Assembly (NCBI GenBank): GCA_008501785.1 | Contig: QQUD01000533.1 | Coordinates: 1 to 9,241, forward strand | Source: Chloroflexota bacterium | Lineage (GTDB): Bacteria; Chloroflexota; Anaerolineae; Promineifilales; Promineifilaceae | Direction: 5' to 3' | Length of the DNA: 9,241 nt | In this document: in pieces, positions 1 to 7,165 of the stretch | How positions within the stretch are numbered: the first letter of the stretch is position 1 | Layout: every line of letters starts with the position of its first letter | Translations under genes and position numbers: made by a program | Notes under the pieces: model-generated | Database searches by the model: none | Seen by the model: the letters and a program-made list of their open reading frames with translations, nothing else | Told to the model about the DNA's origin: nothing

Positions 1-1080
1 GTGCGCCACAGACCCGATTCCTGCCAGTGGCACAAAAAAGATGCCGTTGGCAAAGTTGGATGTTGATTGCAAAAATTTTTCTGCCAACGCAAGTGCAAGG
101 CGCGTTTTCCCCATCCCGCCGGAGCCGACAATCGTAATCAATCGTACATCAAGTGTATCGAGAAGCTCTGTCAAGGCAGCAAGTTCAGCCTCACGACCAA
201 TAAAAGGGGTTGGCTGCAAAGGCAGATTGTGTTGGGGCAAATATTGTGAAAGTTCTTTGTGCGAAGGTGTAGCTGCTTGATCTAGTGTACCCGCCAGGAT
301 GGCTGTGTTTAGCGCCTGCGTTTTGGCTGAAGGGTCTGTCCCCAGTTCGTTTTGCAAGATTTGGCAGCAAGTTTGATAGTGCGAGATTGCTGCTGAACGG
401 TTGCCGCTGCGAGCCAAGATTTCCATGAGCTGCCGGTGTGCTGGTTCGCACAGATTGTCGATTTCCAATTGACGGCGGGCGTTTTTTTCGGCTTCGCTAA
501 ATGCGTTGTGCAACTTGTTCATGCGTGTGAGCGTGTCTAACGCTTCTAGCATCAGACGGCGCAACATTTCTCGCCACGACAGCGCCCAATCGGCAAAATT
601 AGCAGAATCGGCCAGATAAAAATCGGCCAGAAAATCACCCCGGTATGAGGCAACGGCTTGAGTTAATTTTTCTTGACAGCTATCACAGGTAAGCAGGTTA
701 GGATGGTCGTGTTTGGACACTTTATCTAACAAGCTGGTAAATGTGGTGACGTCGATGTGGAAGGAAACGGCCGTATTCACCACCACCACCTTCCGATCCA
801 CCAATAAAAAAGGGGCAGTTCCGTCCCCAGATTTCTCATTGAGTTCGGGAATAATTTTGCGTAACTGGTAAAGCGTTTGGCGCAGATTGACCTGGGCAGC
901 TTCTTGAGACACCTCAGGCCACAAAAGTGCCATCAAGGCATCTCGTTGATGTTGCTGGGTGGCTTCCATTGTCAAGTAAATGAGTAATGCTTTTACCCGA
1001 AAGGTGCGGAATTTTGGTAACGGCCGTTTGTCCAGCAATGCCTGAAATGGACCCAGCAAGGACAGGGATAAGGTAGACAT
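1..1080 (-). CDS. AfsR/SARP-like transcriptional regulator (winged helix, BTAD, start of NB-ARC), partial
   Basis: Open reading frame on the minus strand that runs off the left edge; only the N-terminal 360 residues are here. Residues about 5-95 look like the DNA-binding winged helix of the SARP family (LSLLGPFQALLD, then RDALMALLWPE and NLRQTLYQLRK). Residues about 100-250 match the helical bacterial transcriptional activator domain (ending ELGTDPSAKTQAL). A linker leads to FIGREAELAAL and a P-loop GSGGMGKT at residues 319-326, the start of an NB-ARC/STAND ATPase. Family members usually continue into a TPR sensor domain, outside this window. Such proteins act as ATP-dependent switches that activate nearby genes. 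The start was set at the ATG whose first base is 1080; an in-frame ATG six codons upstream (first base 1098) is equally possible and neither has a clear ribosome site. It is divergent from the MFS gene, which makes that gene a plausible target (inference). Confidence 0.88.
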   Translation of the reverse strand, partial: MSTLSLSLLGPFQALLDKRPLPKFRTFRVKALLIYLTMEATQQHQRDALMALLWPEVSQEAAQVNLRQTLYQLRKIIPELNEKSGDGTAPFLLVDRKVVVVNTAVSFHIDVTTFTSLLDKVSKHDHPNLLTCDSCQEKLTQAVASYRGDFLADFYLADSANFADWALSWREMLRRLMLEALDTLTRMNKLHNAFSEAEKNARRQLEIDNLCEPAHRQLMEILARSGNRSAAISHYQTCCQILQNELGTDPSAKTQALNTAILAGTLDQAATPSHKELSQYLPQHNLPLQPTPFIGREAELAALTELLDTLDVRLITIVGSGGMGKTRLALALAEKFLQSTSNFANGIFFVPLAGIGSVAH

Positions 1081-1115
1081 TTGATTTGATTGTACCATAT
1101 TGGATTAGTTGACTT

Positions 1116-1165
1116 TGAATCACGAATGGGATGAATAGACGAATAAGACGAATAGGGGAATGAGA
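1116..1165. repeat. Short degenerate tandem repeat GAATRRGAC
   Basis: The spacer between the divergent regulator and transporter holds several imperfect copies of a 7-9 nt unit of the GAATAGAC / GAATAAGAC type, one after another. It is low-complexity intergenic sequence with no coding potential, probably made by replication slippage. It separates the two genes' promoters. I see no convincing sigma-70 promoter inside it. Confidence 0.5.
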
Positions 1166-1188
1166 AAAATGAAATATTTTGGCATACG

Positions 1189-1209
1189 GTGAGATCACGG
1201 TGAGTTCAC
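1189..1209. promoter_or_regulatory. Two tandem operator-like palindromes GTGANNTCAC
   Basis: GTGAGATCAC (1189-1198) and GTGAGTTCAC (1200-1209) are two copies of the palindrome GTGA-N2-TCAC. They repeat with an 11-bp period, about one helical turn, and are flanked by the inverted pair GGCAT (1181-1185) and ATGCC (1216-1220). They end 45 bp before the MFS start codon, in a divergent intergenic region beside a regulator gene. A protein binding site for control of the MFS gene is inferred from symmetry, spacing and position only. Confidence 0.4.
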
Positions 1210-1244
1210 GGAGCGATGCCAGAATGGGCATTAATCAATTAAAT

Positions 1245-1250
1245 GGAGGT
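1245..1250 (+). promoter_or_regulatory. Ribosome binding site deciding the MFS start
   Basis: GGAGGT, a strong match to the anti-Shine-Dalgarno sequence, lies 4 nt before ATG 1255. It falls inside the longer reading frame that begins at 1243, so that longer start is unlikely. Confidence 0.7.
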
Positions 1251-1254
1251 AATG

Positions 1255-2511
1255 ATGACTCATTCTGCAACGGCTAACAACAAATATTTCACACCGATTC
1301 CCATTTCATTTTTAACTATCTGGATCGGACAGGCTATTTCGCTTTTGGGCAGCAGTCTGGTTCGATTTGCGATTATTTGGCATATGACAAAAACGACAGG
1401 GTCGGCGACGGTGCTGGCAACAGCAACCCTGGTTACTTTTGTCCCTTCAATATTAATTGGGCCCATTGCCGGGACGCTGGTAGACAGGTGGAATCGGAAG
1501 CGAATTCTGATGGCAGCAGATGGAATGATTGCAGGGGTAACGGCCGTTTTGGCTCTTCTCTTTGCCTACGAATCCGCCCAGCTCTGGCAAATTTATGCAC
1601 TTCTCTTGATTCGGGCAATTGGCACAGTTTTTCACAATCCCGCCATGCAAGCTTCAACCACTCTGATGGTACCAGAAAAACAGTATGCGCGGATCGCTGG
1701 GTTTAACAGCACCCTGCGCAGCAGCACGGGCATTCTGGCACCACTGCTGGGTGCATTATTGGTCGAAACCATCTCCATATCCACAATTCTGACAATTGAT
1801 ATTGTGACCGCTTGTTTGGCAATTGGCGCACTCTTCCTGGTTAACATTCCACAGCCGAAATCCACACCCCAATCAAAATTGAACACAAAACAACCTTCGA
1901 TATTGAGTGAACTACGATCTGGTCTACAATTTGTGCGTAATTGGCCCGGATTCATGATGCTGTTAATCATCATCATGTTCATCAATCTGGTATTCTCTCC
2001 CGCCGCAACCTTGACGCCACTGTTGGTGACTGATCATTTTCACGGGGGTGCGCTTGAACTGGCCTGGATACAGTCTGCAATTAGCATTGGCAGTTTGATT
2101 GGAGGAATGATGTTAAGCATCTGGGGAGGAACCAAACGACGAATTGTGCCTTCGATGGCGGCGTTGGTGCTGTTGGGGGTGAGCATGGCGGCTGTTGGGT
2201 TTGCCCCCAGCGCCTTGTTGAGCCTGGCAATTGGAGCCATGTTTTGTGTTGGACTGACCATTTCGTTTGGTGCCGGATTGCGCGTGGCAATTATTCAAAC
2301 TGTTGTGCCACCGCAGATGCAGGGGCGTATCTTCACGCTCATGGGGAGTACTGGCTCAATGATGGCTCCTATTGGATTGTTTTTGGCTGATCCTGTGGCA
2401 GATCGATGGGGCGTGCCAGTTTGGTATGTTTTGTGTGGGGTGATAACGGCCGTTCTCGGCACAATCACATTTTTTATCCCATCCATCATGCACATTGAAG
2501 ACAAGCAGTAA
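1255..2511 (+). CDS. MFS efflux transporter, MefA/DHA3-like
   Basis: A 418-residue major facilitator protein, the usual size for a 12-helix drug:proton antiporter of the inner membrane. The opening FLTIWIGQAISLLGSSLVRFAIIW is the typical first helix of the DHA3 group, which includes the macrolide exporter MefA. The loop after helix 2 carries a motif-A-like sequence, GTLVDRWNRKRILMAADG, at about residues 73-90. A hydrophilic linker (PQPKSTPQSKLNTKQPS) divides the two six-helix halves, and the second half has GGMMLSIWGGTKRR in the matching loop. The start was chosen at ATG 1255 because GGAGGT at 1245-1250 lies just upstream; the first in-frame ATG (1243) overlaps that ribosome site and ATG 1252 is too close to it. 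The substrate cannot be read from sequence. Two copies of the dispersed 10-bp palindrome fall in it, both read as Thr-Ala-Val. Confidence 0.9.
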   Translation: MTHSATANNKYFTPIPISFLTIWIGQAISLLGSSLVRFAIIWHMTKTTGSATVLATATLVTFVPSILIGPIAGTLVDRWNRKRILMAADGMIAGVTAVLALLFAYESAQLWQIYALLLIRAIGTVFHNPAMQASTTLMVPEKQYARIAGFNSTLRSSTGILAPLLGALLVETISISTILTIDIVTACLAIGALFLVNIPQPKSTPQSKLNTKQPSILSELRSGLQFVRNWPGFMMLLIIIMFINLVFSPAATLTPLLVTDHFHGGALELAWIQSAISIGSLIGGMMLSIWGGTKRRIVPSMAALVLLGVSMAAVGFAPSALLSLAIGAMFCVGLTISFGAGLRVAIIQTVVPPQMQGRIFTLMGSTGSMMAPIGLFLADPVADRWGVPVWYVLCGVITAVLGTITFFIPSIMHIEDKQ

Positions 2512-2540
2512 GCTAATAATCTTCGCCTCAAACCAATGAA

Positions 2541-2623
2541 CTCGTGATCGTGGTCGCAGATCGTGATCGTAATCGATCTTCGATTTTTCGATCACGATCA
2601 CGATGGACGATCACGATCACGAG
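2541..2623. repeat. Long imperfect inverted repeat made of GTGATC-type units
   Basis: The left arm 2541-2569 pairs with the right arm 2595-2623. The outer 16 positions (2541-2556 with 2608-2623) match except for one G-T pair, three positions do not pair, and the inner 10 (2560-2569 with 2595-2604) match perfectly. Both arms consist of repeated GTGATCG / CGATCAC units, so slippage probably helped build them. The repeat begins 29 bp after the MFS stop and could fold into a stem of about 26 pairs that would slow or stop transcription between the two genes. There is no terminal T-run. It also covers the upstream ATG at 2603, which argues against translation starting there. Confidence 0.75.
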
Positions 2624-2695
2624 AAAATTTACTCTATTTGTAAAGAATTTTTCCAACTTGCACCAGTTCCGGCACTCGTGTTATCCTCCCGCACG

Positions 2696-4585
2696 ATGAA
2701 TCTGGTAACGATAGAAAAGCTAACCCACCATTACAGTGAACGAATCTTGCTCAACGAAGCGAACCTGTTGATCAATCAAGGGGATCGCATTGGATTGATT
2801 GGCCCCAATGGCAGCGGTAAAACGACGCTGCTGCGGATTATTGCGGGGGTGGAAACGGCCGTTTCCGGCACGCTCACCATCTGGGGCGGCGTTCGCATCC
2901 AATACCTGTCCCAAGACCCGGTGCTTGATGACACCTTAACTGTGCTTGAAACTGTTTTCCAAAGTGAAGCACCCCATATTCGATTATTAAAAGCATACGA
3001 ATCAACCAGTTTTGCTTTGCAAGCAGACCCTAGTAATGCAAAATTACAAGAGGAATTGCTGAAATTGAGCGGTGAAATGGACCGTACAAATGGCTGGACG
3101 GCCGAAGCAGATGCTAAAACGATTTTAACAAAACTGGGCGTCTCTAACTTTTCAGACAAAGTAGGCACGCTTTCTGGTGGACAACGAAAACGCGTCGCGT
3201 TAGCCCGTGCGCTGATTAATCCGGCTAATTTGCTAATTTTAGATGAGCCAACCAACCACATCGATGCCGATACCGTAGCGTGGCTAGAAGAACAGCTCAC
3301 GCGTTTTGCTGGCGGTTTGTTGATGGTGACGCATGATCGCTATTTTCTAGATCGGGTTGTGAATCGGATTGTGGAACTGGATCGGCAATCGTTGGTGGGG
3401 TATGTGGGCAATTACGGCCGTTATCTCGAACAGCGCACTAAACGACACGAACAGCTTGCGGTTGCCGAAGAAAAACGACAGTCAACCCTACGCCGTGAAC
3501 TGGAGTGGCTGCGACGTGGTGCCATGGCCCGTTCTACCAAACAAAAAGCCCGCAAACAGCGCATCGCTGAAATGCAAGAAATTCAGACCAACAAAAGCGA
3601 CCACCGTGTCGCAATGGCATTGGCAGCACGACGTCTGGGCAAACGTGTACTTGAAGCTGAAAATTTAAGCAAAACATACGACGCCATCACGCTCTTTTAC
3701 CAACAAGATTTTATGCTCAATCCGGGCGACCGCGTTGGCATTATTGGCCCAAATGGAGCGGGTAAAACCACATTTTTGGATGTTCTGGCTGGCAAAAGGC
3801 AACCTGATAGTGGCACGGTAAATTGGGGTGAAACTGTACAGCTCGGTTATTACGACCAACAAAGCGCCGGACTGCGCGATGAGATGACGGTGCTGCAATT
3901 CATAGAAACGGCCGCGTCTCTCATTCGCACCAACGAAGGGGAACGCGTCGATGCGGCGCAAATGCTGCAATGGTTCCTCTTTCCGCGACCGCAGCAGCGA
4001 GCCAAAATCAGCAGCCTCAGCGGTGGCGAACGACGTCGCCTCTATCTGCTTTACACGCTTGTGCTGCAACCCAACGTCCTCTTTTTAGATGAGCCGACCA
4101 ATGATCTGGACATTCAAACGCTGGCTGTTCTTGAAGAATTTCTGGACCAATTCAAGGGTTGTTTGGTTGTTGTCAGCCATGATCGCTATTTTTTAGACCG
4201 CAATGTCGATTTTTTGATGAGTTTTGAGGATGGCATTCTCGGCACACGCTACCCGACTCCTTACGACACGTACCGTCGGCTGCGAGATGAGAATTTGGCG
4301 AAGTTGGGAAGGGGGAAAACGGCCGTTTCCTCCCCCAAAAAACAACAAACCCAAACCACGAAACGCCCGCCTAAATTAACCTGGAAAGAAAAGCAAGAGC
4401 TTGCCCACGTTGAAACACAAATGGCTGAGTTAGAAGAAAAAATCGCCTTCCTGGAAGAAGAAATAAATCAAACAGGCAGCGACTACGTCAAACTCCAATC
4501 GTTGGCTGAAACACTTGAACAAACCAAAGAGTACCTAGAAACGGCCGAATTCCGCTGGCTAGAACTCTCTGAAATTGCAGAGTAA
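2696..4585 (+). CDS. uup: ABC-F family ATPase, Uup type
   Basis: A soluble ABC protein with two nucleotide-binding domains and no membrane segments; 629 residues from this start, close to the 635 of E. coli Uup. Domain 1 has Walker A GPNGSGKTT (36-44), signature LSGGQ (159-163) and Walker B with DE at 183-184. The inter-domain linker has the family pattern RRGAMARSTKQKARKQR. Domain 2 has Walker A GPNGAGKTT (351-359), LSGGE (441-445) and Walker B with DE at 465-466. A Lys/Glu-rich coiled coil at about 550-625, starting KLTWKEKQELAHVE, is the Uup C-terminal domain. ABC-F proteins act on the ribosome; Uup is linked to ribosome function and DNA transposition stability. ATG 2696 (MNLVTIEKL) was chosen because family proteins begin there. 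The in-frame ATG 2603 would add 31 unusual residues, the first of them encoded by the intergenic inverted repeat. Neither start has a good ribosome site. Confidence 0.9.
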   Translation: MNLVTIEKLTHHYSERILLNEANLLINQGDRIGLIGPNGSGKTTLLRIIAGVETAVSGTLTIWGGVRIQYLSQDPVLDDTLTVLETVFQSEAPHIRLLKAYESTSFALQADPSNAKLQEELLKLSGEMDRTNGWTAEADAKTILTKLGVSNFSDKVGTLSGGQRKRVALARALINPANLLILDEPTNHIDADTVAWLEEQLTRFAGGLLMVTHDRYFLDRVVNRIVELDRQSLVGYVGNYGRYLEQRTKRHEQLAVAEEKRQSTLRRELEWLRRGAMARSTKQKARKQRIAEMQEIQTNKSDHRVAMALAARRLGKRVLEAENLSKTYDAITLFYQQDFMLNPGDRVGIIGPNGAGKTTFLDVLAGKRQPDSGTVNWGETVQLGYYDQQSAGLRDEMTVLQFIETAASLIRTNEGERVDAAQMLQWFLFPRPQQRAKISSLSGGERRRLYLLYTLVLQPNVLFLDEPTNDLDIQTLAVLEEFLDQFKGCLVVVSHDRYFLDRNVDFLMSFEDGILGTRYPTPYDTYRRLRDENLAKLGRGKTAVSSPKKQQTQTTKRPPKLTWKEKQELAHVETQMAELEEKIAFLEEEINQTGSDYVKLQSLAETLEQTKEYLETAEFRWLELSEIAE

Positions 4586-4617
4586 GAAAATATACTTAAA
4601 TAAGTCAGCCTAGATTG

Positions 4618-4660
4618 GCAAATAGATTTGATTTTAGGAACGAGAATCAAATCTATTTGC
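4618..4660. terminator. Strong AT-rich hairpin after the ABC-F gene
   Basis: Two perfect 16-nt arms (4618-4633 and 4645-4660) surround an 11-nt loop, 32 bp after the ABC-F stop codon. No T-run follows on either strand, so it is not a textbook intrinsic terminator. It may still end or stabilise the upstream transcript. The rest of the spacer to 4791 is AT-rich and holds nothing else I can name with confidence. Confidence 0.5.
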
Positions 4661-4791
4661 TACAAGAAGCAGCGCCGAATATAATCTGGCGAGGTTGTAG
4701 ATTTATTAACATCACCTTATCAATTTAAAAATTATCCCATTTTCTCGCCCAAATCAGGCTATTGAATGGGGAGCATTCCAAACACTTTACT

Positions 4792-5412
4792 ATGATTTCA
4801 AATAGTTCCGACGATTCCACGCTGAAGCCGATGGATATTGGTAACGCGATTCCACGACGTGGTAACAAATTATCCCAGGCAATTGCCCAACGAAGCATGT
4901 CACTGTTTGGTTGGGAAATAAAAGGGCACGTTCCTAATTTATCGAAAATGGTTCTCGTAGGCGCACCACACACATCAAACTGGGACTTCATCCTCACCAT
5001 TTGTACCATGTTCGCACTCGGCATCCAGCTAAACTGGTTGGCAAAAGACTCGCTATTTCGCAATCCGTTTGGCGGTATTTTTCGTTATTTAGGTGGCATT
5101 GGGGTCAATCGACGCGTTTCAACCAATCTTGTTGATGCTGTTGTCAACGAGTTTAAAAAACGAGAGTCTATTGTGCTGGCTATTATGCCAGAAGGTACCC
5201 GCTCTAAAGTGCGGCGATGGAAAACCGGGTTTTATTACATGGCAACCCAAGCTAGTGTGCCGATTTTGCTGATTACGTTTGATTATGGACGCAAAATTAT
5301 GAAAATTGGCCCTGCTATTAACCCCACTGGGGATATTGAAACAGATCTCCCGCACATTCAATCCTATTTTAAAGACATTAAAGCAAAGAATCCTGACAAA
5401 TATGGTAGTTAA
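4792..5412 (+). CDS. PlsC-like phospholipid/glycerol acyltransferase
   Basis: A 206-residue protein of the lysophosphatidic-acid acyltransferase superfamily, which moves an acyl chain from acyl-ACP or acyl-CoA to a glycerolipid at the inner face of the membrane. The catalytic HX4D motif is present as HTSNWD (residues about 54-59, in LVGAPHTSNWDF), followed by LGGIGVNRR (acceptor-binding block) and MPEGTRSKVRRWKTGFYYMA (phosphate-binding block, PEGTRS). The C-terminus FKDIKAKNPDKYGS is typical of the short family members of about 200 residues; classical PlsC is somewhat longer. A start at TTG 4762 would add ten residues; ATG 4792 was preferred as the more usual codon, though neither has a clear ribosome site. 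The exact substrate is not readable. The next gene overlaps its last codons. Confidence 0.85.
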   Translation: MISNSSDDSTLKPMDIGNAIPRRGNKLSQAIAQRSMSLFGWEIKGHVPNLSKMVLVGAPHTSNWDFILTICTMFALGIQLNWLAKDSLFRNPFGGIFRYLGGIGVNRRVSTNLVDAVVNEFKKRESIVLAIMPEGTRSKVRRWKTGFYYMATQASVPILLITFDYGRKIMKIGPAINPTGDIETDLPHIQSYFKDIKAKNPDKYGS

Positions 5413-6121
5413 TAACAGGCACTTGAATTTGAAAACGGCCGTTCCCATCACCCTCGATCTCCTGACCATTCTCGCACTCATCTTGTGCAGAAACGCGCTT
5501 TTCACCCAATTTCAAGACCTTTCGGCAATCAATGCCATTCTAATTGGTGGCATGTTTGTTTTGTTTTGCTTATCTGTTTATTGGTTAAAGAAACTGGAAC
5601 CAAGCACCGAAACCACTGACAAAAATTGGATTCCTGCACAACTGCTATCGGTTACAGGCCAACGGATATTGGGTATTCTATTTGGTATCGCCCTGGCGTT
5701 GGCAGTGGCACACCAGCTTGGCTACATGGAATCCATTTTCATTGTAGATGATCGCGTATTGGGTGCTGGAGAATCGTCTGCCTTTTTTGTCTATGGTCCT
5801 GCATCTTGGCTGGGTGGCGGCCTCATTTATATGCTGGTTCTCTCTTCAATCACTCCACCACGATTCCTGAAAGCTGAATCGCGTTACAATGTCGTAGCCG
5901 CTTTGGGCTTATTAGGTGTAAATCTGATGCTTGTATTGGCTACGGCTGAATTACAGGCTGTCATTCTATCTGCAAATGTTCTATGGATTTTGGGCACTTT
6001 CCTTATTCTATCTGTGCTCTTTATTCCGACACGATTGGTTTACTTGAGCAAACAGCCGCAATTCGGTGGTTTGATTAGTTTTGTTTTTCTTTTGCTATTT
6101 GCTGCTTGGGTTATCTTTTAG
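5402..6121 (+). CDS. Polytopic membrane protein of unknown function
   Basis: I do not recognise the family. The 239-residue product is strongly hydrophobic with about seven predicted membrane helices, for example ITLDLLTILALILC, INAILIGGMFVLFCLSVYWL, ILGILFGIALALAVAHQLGY, a segment around GGGLIYMLVLSSI, VVAALGLLGVNLMLVLATA, VLWILGTFLILSVLFI and the last, ISFVFLLLFAAWVIF. No enzyme motif or charged repeat is visible. ATG 5402 was chosen because it overlaps the acyltransferase stop by 11 nt, an arrangement typical of translational coupling; an open frame reaches back to 5306, but that stretch lies inside the acyltransferase gene. Codon four onward reads VNNRHLNLKTAVP, where the dispersed palindrome encodes TAV just before the first helix. 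Coupling suggests the two proteins work together at the membrane (inference). Confidence 0.7.
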   Translation: MVVNNRHLNLKTAVPITLDLLTILALILCRNALFTQFQDLSAINAILIGGMFVLFCLSVYWLKKLEPSTETTDKNWIPAQLLSVTGQRILGILFGIALALAVAHQLGYMESIFIVDDRVLGAGESSAFFVYGPASWLGGGLIYMLVLSSITPPRFLKAESRYNVVAALGLLGVNLMLVLATAELQAVILSANVLWILGTFLILSVLFIPTRLVYLSKQPQFGGLISFVFLLLFAAWVIF

Positions 6122-6132
6122 TTAGTTATTCA

Positions 6133-6148
6133 GGAACAATCCTGTTCC
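6133..6148. terminator. Small hairpin between convergent genes
   Basis: GGAACA (6133-6138... first G at 6133) pairs with TGTTCC (6143-6148) around a 4-nt loop, inside the 34-bp gap where the membrane-protein gene and the response-regulator gene converge. The stem is short and has no good T-run, so a shared weak terminator is only suggested by position. Confidence 0.3.
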
Positions 6149-6155
6149 CTTTGGA

Positions 6156-6830
6156 CTACTGATTGGCTAGAAATATATAGCCGCGACCCCGTACGGTTTG
6201 CAGACGCCGCGGATAAGCCGGGTCTTGTTCAATGAGTTCCCGAATCCAGCGGATATGTACATCAAGGGTACGCGTATCACCCACATAATCGGTTTGCCAT
6301 ACATTTTGCATTAACTGCCGCCGTGTGATGATTTCATTGGGGTGGCGCACAAATTCTTCTAGCAAGAGAGCTAGTTTAGGCGTTAGCCGACTTTCCCCCT
6401 TCCCAACCACTTCTACCGAGCGTTTGGTGCGATAGTAGGTGAGATCGCCACAGCGCACAATTTCTTCTTTGCCATAGTCAGGTGGAAGCAGTGCTTTGAT
6501 GCGGTTGAAGAGTTTGCGGGGGGTAAACGGCCGTTCTAAATAAACATCTGCCTCAGCTTCCTGTTCTTCTGGCCATCCTTCGGTACGAATATGGATAATC
6601 GGTATTGTCCCTATCGAGTGACGCAAACGTCTACAGCTACGGGCACCATTTGAGCGCATCATTGACGCATTGAAGATAACAAGATTGGGTTTGTTTGTTT
6701 TCACTTCAGCCAACGCAGCTTTGCCGGTAGGCACTAAGACAACACAAAACCCTGCTTTTTCTAATGCATGGGCAACGGAATTTTCACTGGCTCGATTTCC
6801 CTCAACTAACAAAACAACAATTTGCAGCAT
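6156..6830 (-). CDS. OmpR/PhoB-type response regulator with degenerate receiver
   Basis: A 224-residue protein with a receiver domain (about 1-118) and an OmpR-type winged helix (about 125-222). The DNA-binding half is intact: LTPKLALLLEEFVRHPNEIITRRQL, then GDTRTLDVHIRWIRELIE and the wing LQTVRGRGYIF. The receiver has the right fold pattern but lost its chemistry. The usual acidic pair reads E10-G11, the phosphate-accepting Asp is Asn54 (in LVIFNASMM), and the conserved Lys before Pro-Phe is Arg100 (LERPF); the switch Thr is kept as T83. It therefore probably does not use normal aspartyl phosphorylation, and may bind DNA constitutively or respond to another signal (inference). No histidine kinase lies nearby. 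ATG at 6830 is preceded by a modest GGATGA ribosome site. It converges on the membrane-protein gene. Confidence 0.9.
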   Translation of the reverse strand: MLQIVVLLVEGNRASENSVAHALEKAGFCVVLVPTGKAALAEVKTNKPNLVIFNASMMRSNGARSCRRLRHSIGTIPIIHIRTEGWPEEQEAEADVYLERPFTPRKLFNRIKALLPPDYGKEEIVRCGDLTYYRTKRSVEVVGKGESRLTPKLALLLEEFVRHPNEIITRRQLMQNVWQTDYVGDTRTLDVHIRWIRELIEQDPAYPRRLQTVRGRGYIFLANQ

Positions 6831-6961
6831 AATTCATCCAACTACCAGTATTTAATATAAGCTTTAACGTTATCCAAAGTTGCAGAAATACAGAGCCATT
6901 ATAGGTGGAAAAAACAGGGAGGCAAGACGAAAGGGTACTGAATTTTTAACAACACAGCAAT

Positions 6962-6989
6962 TTGACAGGTTGCTGTAGAAAGATATAAT
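6962..6989 (+). promoter_or_regulatory. Near-consensus sigma-70-type promoter of the tRNA gene
   Basis: A perfect -35 box TTGACA (6962-6967) and a perfect -10 box TATAAT (6984-6989) are 16 bp apart. Transcription would begin near 6996, about 7 nt before the mature tRNA 5' end. Confidence 0.8.
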
Positions 6990-7002
6990 TTCTATATCTC
7001 AT

Positions 7003-7073
7003 GCGAGCATAGTGAAACGGTATCACAACTGCTTCCCAAGCAGTTAGTACGGGTTCGATTCCCGTTGCTCGCT
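7003..7073 (+). tRNA. tRNA-Gly (anticodon CCC)
   Basis: A complete 71-nt cloverleaf. The acceptor stem is GCGAGCA (7003-7009) with TGCTCGC (7066-7072), and the discriminator base U73 fits bacterial tRNA-Gly. The D-stem is GTGA/TCAC. The anticodon stem ACTGC/GCAGT (7028-7032, 7040-7044) holds loop TTCCCAA, giving anticodon CCC, which reads GGG. The T-stem is ACGGG/CCCGT around TTCGATT. The variable loop has four nucleotides. The 3' CCA is not encoded and must be added by the nucleotidyltransferase. A T7 run at 7082-7088 follows and may end transcription. No repeat of its 3' end appears elsewhere in the window, so there is no sign that it served as an integration site here. Confidence 0.95.
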
Positions 7074-7165
7074 CTAACCAGTTTTTTTCTCTCAATACCG
7101 CCAAAAACCATTTCTAAAAATGGGCCATCAGACTCCAACCAGAGAAATTCTATATACATTTTTAG

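Noticed and set aside
914..1231. Minus-strand open frame of 105 codons
   Set aside because: It overlaps the regulator gene's N-terminus in another frame and runs through the repeat-rich intergenic region; the product has no domain character.
3665..4069. Minus-strand open frame of 134 codons inside the ABC-F gene (also 2776-3300)
   Set aside because: These are shadows of a gene with clear, ordered ABC-F motifs on the plus strand.
5306..5401. Upstream extension of the membrane-protein gene
   Set aside because: It lies in another frame inside the acyltransferase gene, and its codons are explained by that gene. ATG 5402 at the overlap is the better start.
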